From Streptomyces violens (GTDB taxonomy: Bacteria; Actinomycetota; Actinomycetes; Streptomycetales; Streptomycetaceae): DNA of 64,000 nucleotides. The notes under the pieces were generated by a model. That model had not been told where the DNA came from, searched no databases, and saw only the letters and a list, made by a program, of their open reading frames with translations. The number at the start of each line of letters is the position of its first letter. The first letter of the stretch is position 1. The stretch is taken from the NCBI RefSeq assembly GCF_000717745.1, contig NZ_JOBH01000018.1, forward strand, positions 1-64,000, written 5' to 3'. The position numbers were made by a program, and so were the translations under genes. Below are positions 60,929 to 64,000 of this stretch, in pieces.

Positions 60929-61387
60929 GTGAAGCTGGATTCCATGTACCAGGACGTCATCCTGGACCACTACAAGCACCCGCACGGCCGGGGCTTGCGG
61001 GACGGCGACGCCGAGGTGCATCACGTCAACCCGACCTGTGGCGACGAGATCACCCTGCGCGTCCGTCTGGACGGCGCGACCATTGAAGACGTGTCGTACG
61101 AGGGCCAGGGCTGCTCCATCAGCCAGGCCAGCGCGTCCGTCCTCAATGAACTCCTGGTCGGCAAGGAGCTCGGCGAGGCGCAGCAGATCCAGGAGACCTT
61201 CCTGGAGCTGATGCAGTCCAAGGGCCAGATCGAGCCCGACGACGCCATGGAGGAGGTGCTGGAGGACGCGGTCGCGTTCGCCGGCGTCTCCAAGTACCCC
61301 GCTCGCGTCAAGTGCGCCCTCCTGAGCTGGATGGCGTGGAAGGACGCGACCGCCAAAGCCCTCTCCGAGGAGGCGAAGACCGCATGA
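60929..61387 (+). CDS. sufU: Sulfur-transfer protein SufU
   Basis: This 152-residue IscU-like protein serves Gram-positive SUF systems as a zinc-bound sulfur shuttle. Its cysteines are in HHVNPTCGDE near residue 36, EGQGCSIS near 62, and RVKCALLSW near 128, the three positions that bind zinc together with Asp. The 18-residue insertion typical of SufU over IscU is present. It starts at GTG and overlaps sufT by four bases. Confidence 0.95.
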   Translation: MKLDSMYQDVILDHYKHPHGRGLRDGDAEVHHVNPTCGDEITLRVRLDGATIEDVSYEGQGCSISQASASVLNELLVGKELGEAQQIQETFLELMQSKGQIEPDDAMEEVLEDAVAFAGVSKYPARVKCALLSWMAWKDATAKALSEEAKTA

Positions 61388-61749
61388 CCGAGAACGCAAG
61401 CGCCGCGGAGACCGCTGAGGCGCCCGCCGCGGCCCTCAAGCCGGCCTCCGAAGAAGAGGTCCGCGAAGCCCTGTACGACGTCGTCGACCCCGAGCTGGGC
61501 ATCGACGTCGTCAACCTGGGCCTGATCTACGGCATCCACATCGACGACGCCAACATCGCCACCATCGACATGACGCTCACCTCGGCGGCCTGCCCGCTGA
61601 CCGACGTCATCGAGGACCAGGCGAAGTCCGCCACGGACGGCATCGTCAACGAGCTGCGGATCAACTGGGTCTGGATGCCCCCGTGGGGCCCCGACAAGAT
61701 CACCGACGACGGCCGCGAGCAGCTCCGCGCGCTGGGGTTCAACGTCTGA
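61384..61749 (+). CDS. sufT: Metal-sulfur cluster assembly factor (SufT, DUF59)
   Basis: This 121-residue MIP18/DUF59 protein contains YDVVDPELGIDVVNLGLIYGI near residues 30-50 and TSAACPLTDVIEDQAK near 64-79 with the conserved cysteine. Such proteins help deliver clusters to client enzymes. It is the last gene of the suf operon, followed 21 bases later by a very strong terminator. The N-terminal 20 residues are Ala/Glu-rich. Confidence 0.93.
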   Translation: MTENASAAETAEAPAAALKPASEEEVREALYDVVDPELGIDVVNLGLIYGIHIDDANIATIDMTLTSAACPLTDVIEDQAKSATDGIVNELRINWVWMPPWGPDKITDDGREQLRALGFNV

Positions 61750-61770
61750 GCCCACTCGTCTCCGCGTATT

Positions 61771-61807
61771 CGGCCGTGCCCGCCAGAGTCCCTGGCGGGC
61801 ACGGCCG
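61771..61807 (+). terminator. Terminator of the suf operon
   Basis: A perfect 16-base stem (arms 61771-61786 and 61792-61807, beginning CGGCCGTGCCCGCCAG) with a five-base loop, followed by TTT. Confidence 0.92.
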
Positions 61808-61824
61808 TTTCGTGCGTGCCCCAG

Positions 61825-61868
61825 CGTTGTGTACGCCCGTACGCATCGTTGTGTACGCTCGTACGCAT
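61825..61868 (+). promoter_or_regulatory. Two tandem 22-bp repeats, probable TetR-type operators
   Basis: Repeat units 61825-61846 and 61847-61868 are adjacent and differ at one base. Each holds an inverted repeat GTACG-N2-CGTAC, extended to TGTGTACG/CGTACGCA. The second unit overlaps the ATG at 61867 and the TACGCT hexamer at 61854-61859. Binding of the adjacent TetR-family protein would directly block transcription of the transporter gene. Confidence 0.75.
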
Positions 61869-62187
61869 GGGCTATGTGACGCTTGGTGCGGCGATACTGG
61901 TGGAGGTGCTGGCCACCACGGCGATGAAGTACAGCGAGGGGTTCACGAAGCTGTGGCCCTCGCTGGGGACCGCGGCGGGGTATCTGGTCGCCTTCGTGCT
62001 GCTCGCGCAGACCCTGAAGACGATGAGCGTGGGGACCACGTACGCCATCTGGTCGGGGGCCGGGACCGCCGTGATCGCGGCGATCGGGATGCTGTTCCTC
62101 GGGGAGGCGGCGAACGCGGCGCGGCTGATCGGGATCGCGCTGATCATCGGTGGCGTGGTGCTGCTGAACCTGGGCGGGGCGCACTGA
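61867..62187 (+). CDS. Small multidrug resistance (SMR) family transporter
   Basis: This 106-residue protein with four membrane helices belongs to the EmrE/QacE/Gdx family. Glu13 in the first helix is the essential proton/substrate carboxylate, and YAIWSGAGTAVIAAIGMLFLGE near 59-80 is the family signature. It works as an antiparallel dimer and exports cationic compounds or guanidinium. It starts 6-7 bases after a putative -10, in the operator, and overlaps the regulator gene by one base. Whether it is a drug or guanidinium exporter is not decidable here. Confidence 0.93.
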   Translation: MGYVTLGAAILVEVLATTAMKYSEGFTKLWPSLGTAAGYLVAFVLLAQTLKTMSVGTTYAIWSGAGTAVIAAIGMLFLGEAANAARLIGIALIIGGVVLLNLGGAH

Positions 62188-62738
62188 TGCCGCGGCGCTA
62201 CGACCCCGAGCGGCGGCAGCGGATCATCGACGCGGCGATCCGCGTCGCGGAGGAGCGGGGCATCGGGGCGCTCAGCCACCGGGTGGTGGCGGCCGAGGCG
62301 GATGTGCCGCTGGGGTCCACCACGTATCACTTCGCGTCCCTGGACGATCTGCTGGTGGCCGCGTTGCGGCAGGTGTGCGGCGAGCCGGGGACCTCGGTGG
62401 AGAGCTGGACGGAGTACCTGGAGCGGGACGCGCCGCTCGCGGACCGGATCGCCGACCTGCTGCAGGCGTACATGGACGACAGCAGGCGCGGGCGGGTGCG
62501 GATGGAGTACGAGCTGTACCTCGCGGCGCTGCGGCGGCCCGCGCTGCGGCCGGTCGCGGAGGAGTGGCTGGACGGCACCCTGGAGGTGCTGGCGCGCTAT
62601 ACGGACGACCTGGGCACCGCCCGTACGCTCGGCGCGCTCATCGACGGGCTGCTGCTGCAGGTGCTGCTCACCGACCGGCCCTTCGACCGGGAAGAGGTCC
62701 GGGCGGAGCTGGCGCGGGTCGTCCCGGCCGAACGCTGA
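62187..62738 (+). CDS. TetR-family transcriptional regulator
   Basis: This 183-residue repressor has a helix-turn-helix in residues 8-50 (RQRIIDAAIRVAEERG then HRVVAAEADVPLGSTTYHF), the standard TetR DNA-binding domain. A ligand domain of about 130 residues follows. It is encoded directly after the SMR gene (TGATG overlap), so both share the promoter covered by the tandem operators. I infer autoregulation and derepression by an export substrate. Confidence 0.92.
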   Translation: MPRRYDPERRQRIIDAAIRVAEERGIGALSHRVVAAEADVPLGSTTYHFASLDDLLVAALRQVCGEPGTSVESWTEYLERDAPLADRIADLLQAYMDDSRRGRVRMEYELYLAALRRPALRPVAEEWLDGTLEVLARYTDDLGTARTLGALIDGLLLQVLLTDRPFDREEVRAELARVVPAER

Positions 62739-62781
62739 GACCGGTTCGCCAGGCCGGGGGCGCGCCGGTTAGGTTTTCCGC

Positions 62782-63765
62782 ATGACCGAAGCTACCTCCC
62801 GTACGACCGGCGCCGTCGCCGCCGGACTCGCCACCGTCACCTCCGACGGCACCGTCCTGGACACCTGGTTCCCGGCGCCCGAGCTCGTCGCCGAGCCCGG
62901 CCCGGCCGGCACCGAGCGGCTGACCGCCGAGCGCGCCGCCGAACTGCTCGGCGAGGCCGCGCCCAAGGCGCTCGGCACCGACGCCCGCCGCGGCGTGGAG
63001 ATCGTGGCCGTGCGCACGGTCATCTCCTCGATCGACGACAAGCCGCTGGACGCGCACGACGTCTACCTCCGTCTCCACCTGCTCAGCCACCGCCTGGTGC
63101 AGCCGAACGGCCAGAACCTCGACGGCATCTTCGGCCTGATGGCGAACGTCGCGTGGACCTCGCTGGGCCCGGTGGCCGTCGACCAGCTGGAGACCGTACG
63201 GCTGAACGCCCGCGCCGAGGGCCTGCACCTCGCCGTGTACGGCGTCGACAAGTTCCCGCGGATGACGGACTACGTCGCCCCGGCGGGCGTCCGCATCGCC
63301 GACGCCGACCGGGTCCGCCTGGGCGCGCACCTCGCGGCCGGCACCACCGTCATGCACGAGGGCTTCGTCAACTTCAACGCCGGCACGCTCGGCACCTCCA
63401 TGGTCGAGGGCCGGATCAGCCAGGGCGTCGTGGTCGGCGACGGCTCCGACATCGGCGGCGGCGCCTCCACGATGGGCACCCTCTCCGGCGGCGGCAAGGA
63501 GCGCATCCGCATCGGCGAGCGCAGCCTGGTCGGCGCGGAGGCCGGTGTGGGCATCGCGCTGGGCGACGAGTGCGTGGTCGAGGCGGGGCTGTACATCACC
63601 GCCGGTACCCGCGTGACCATGCCCGACGGCCAGATCGTGAAGGCCGCCGAGCTGTCCGGCGCCGACAACATCCTCTTCCGCCGCAACTCCACCACCGGTG
63701 TGGTGGAGGCCCGCCCGAACAACGCGGAGTGGGGCGGCCTGAACGACGTGCTGCACCACAACTGA
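62782..63765 (+). CDS. dapD: Tetrahydrodipicolinate N-succinyltransferase
   Basis: This 327-residue left-handed beta-helix enzyme of lysine and diaminopimelate synthesis succinylates tetrahydrodipicolinate. It is the long actinobacterial form, with an N-terminal domain to about residue 150 and hexapeptide-repeat turns between about 170 and 295 ([22 protein letters not shown] and [19 protein letters not shown]). TAGGTT at 62770-62775 lies six bases before the ATG, so the message may be leaderless. It appears to be a single-gene unit with its own terminator. Confidence 0.95.
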   Translation: MTEATSRTTGAVAAGLATVTSDGTVLDTWFPAPELVAEPGPAGTERLTAERAAELLGEAAPKALGTDARRGVEIVAVRTVISSIDDKPLDAHDVYLRLHLLSHRLVQPNGQNLDGIFGLMANVAWTSLGPVAVDQLETVRLNARAEGLHLAVYGVDKFPRMTDYVAPAGVRIADADRVRLGAHLAAGTTVMHEGFVNFNAGTLGTSMVEGRISQGVVVGDGSDIGGGASTMGTLSGGGKERIRIGERSLVGAEAGVGIALGDECVVEAGLYITAGTRVTMPDGQIVKAAELSGADNILFRRNSTTGVVEARPNNAEWGGLNDVLHHN

Positions 63766-63787
63766 CGCATACGGTGCGCCGATCGGC

Positions 63788-63824
63788 GGCCCGTGCGCTC
63801 CGGAACCCCCGGACCGCACGGGCC
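63788..63824 (+). terminator. Terminator after dapD
   Basis: GGCCCGTGCG (63788-63797) pairs perfectly with CGCACGGGCC (63815-63824), with inner TCCGG/CCGGA pairing. Confidence 0.82.
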
Positions 63825-63831
63825 GTCGGCG

Positions 63832-63854
63832 TTGTCAGTGGTGCCCGCTAGGGT
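63832..63854 (+). promoter_or_regulatory. RecA-NDp/PafBC-type DNA-damage promoter of the EI24-domain gene
   Basis: TTGTCAGTG, eight bases (GTGCCCGC), TAGGGT, ending six bases before the ATG at 63861. This is the same architecture as at ogt, uvrB and uvrC. Confidence 0.85.
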
Positions 63855-63860
63855 GGTCGT

Positions 63861-64000
63861 ATGCGTGATCTTGTGGCGGGGCTGGGTTACTGGGGCAAGG
63901 GGCAGCGCTGGGTTGCGCGGCACGGCCGGTGGTGGGGGTTCGGGCTGCTGCCCGCGCTGCTCACCCTCGTGCTGTACGCGGTGGCGCTGACCGTGTTCTT
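63861..64000 (+). CDS. EI24/CysZ-domain membrane protein (start only)
   Basis: Only the first 46 codons are in the window. They encode MRDLVAGLGYWGKGQRWVARHG followed by a hydrophobic helix (WWGFGLLPALLTLVLYAVAL), the N-terminal pattern of actinobacterial EI24-domain proteins related to the sulfate transporter CysZ. The gene runs past the right edge. It starts just after a damage-type promoter and probably has a leaderless message. Its biochemical role in actinobacteria is not known to me. Confidence 0.75.
   Translation, partial: MRDLVAGLGYWGKGQRWVARHGRWWGFGLLPALLTLVLYAVALTVF

Overview
The window is core chromosome of a very high-G+C actinomycete, almost certainly Streptomyces. The evidence is frequent GTG starts, whiA, an RbpA-type RNA polymerase-binding protein, a mycothiol-dependent (maleylpyruvate isomerase-like) enzyme, and a gene order that, as I recall it, matches the S. 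coelicolor chromosome around SCO1916-SCO1966. I saw no rRNA, tRNA, CRISPR array, insertion sequence or phage.

Layout. 0-11.3 kb is accessory in character: a small DUF6343 membrane protein, a UvrD-like helicase, a three-gene run (SNF2 helicase, SWIM zinc-finger protein, helicase-associated-domain protein), a uridine-kinase-like protein with a lost P-loop, and a lone PemK/MazF-type protein. 11.3-22.6 kb holds DNA repair and housekeeping genes: DUF1697, ogt, a secreted glycerophosphodiesterase, uvrB, terC behind a manganese-type riboswitch, an MBL hydrolase, a mycothiol-dependent enzyme and uvrA. 22.6-31.7 kb holds a rhodanese and CstR-like regulator pair, a probable polyol catabolic cluster (lacI-pfkB divergent from adh-MFS), a Rieske lipoprotein, and a secreted papain-like protease with a membrane-anchored partner and a divergent regulator. 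31.8-36.9 kb is uvrC-rapZ-yvcK-whiA. 37-43.3 kb is glycolysis (gap, pgk, tpiA, pgi) with secG and an RbpA-type gene. 43.4-50.1 kb is the minus-strand pentose phosphate operon tkt-tal-zwf-opcA-pgl. 50.5-54.9 kb holds haem A synthesis (ctaB, ctaA) and an ABC-2 exporter. 55.0-61.7 kb is the complete SUF iron-sulfur operon sufR-B-D-ferredoxin-C-S-U-T. 61.8-64 kb holds an SMR transporter with its TetR regulator, dapD, and the start of an EI24-domain gene.

The main unifying observation is regulatory. Four start sites spread across the window (ogt, uvrB, uvrC, EI24) carry the same promoter, TTGTCAGTG-N8-TANNNT, with only 6-7 bases between the -10 hexamer and the start codon. uvrA has a close variant further upstream. 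This is the RecA-independent DNA-damage promoter motif (RecA-NDp, PafBC-dependent in mycobacteria). It ties nucleotide-excision repair, alkylation repair, and by operon structure rapZ, yvcK and the sporulation regulator whiA to one damage regulon. Other readable control elements are a yybP-ykoY-type Mn riboswitch that can mask the terC Shine-Dalgarno, a SufR operator over the sufR start codon, a CsoR/CstR operator, a LacI-type operator, a PHO-box-like array and tandem TetR-type operators.
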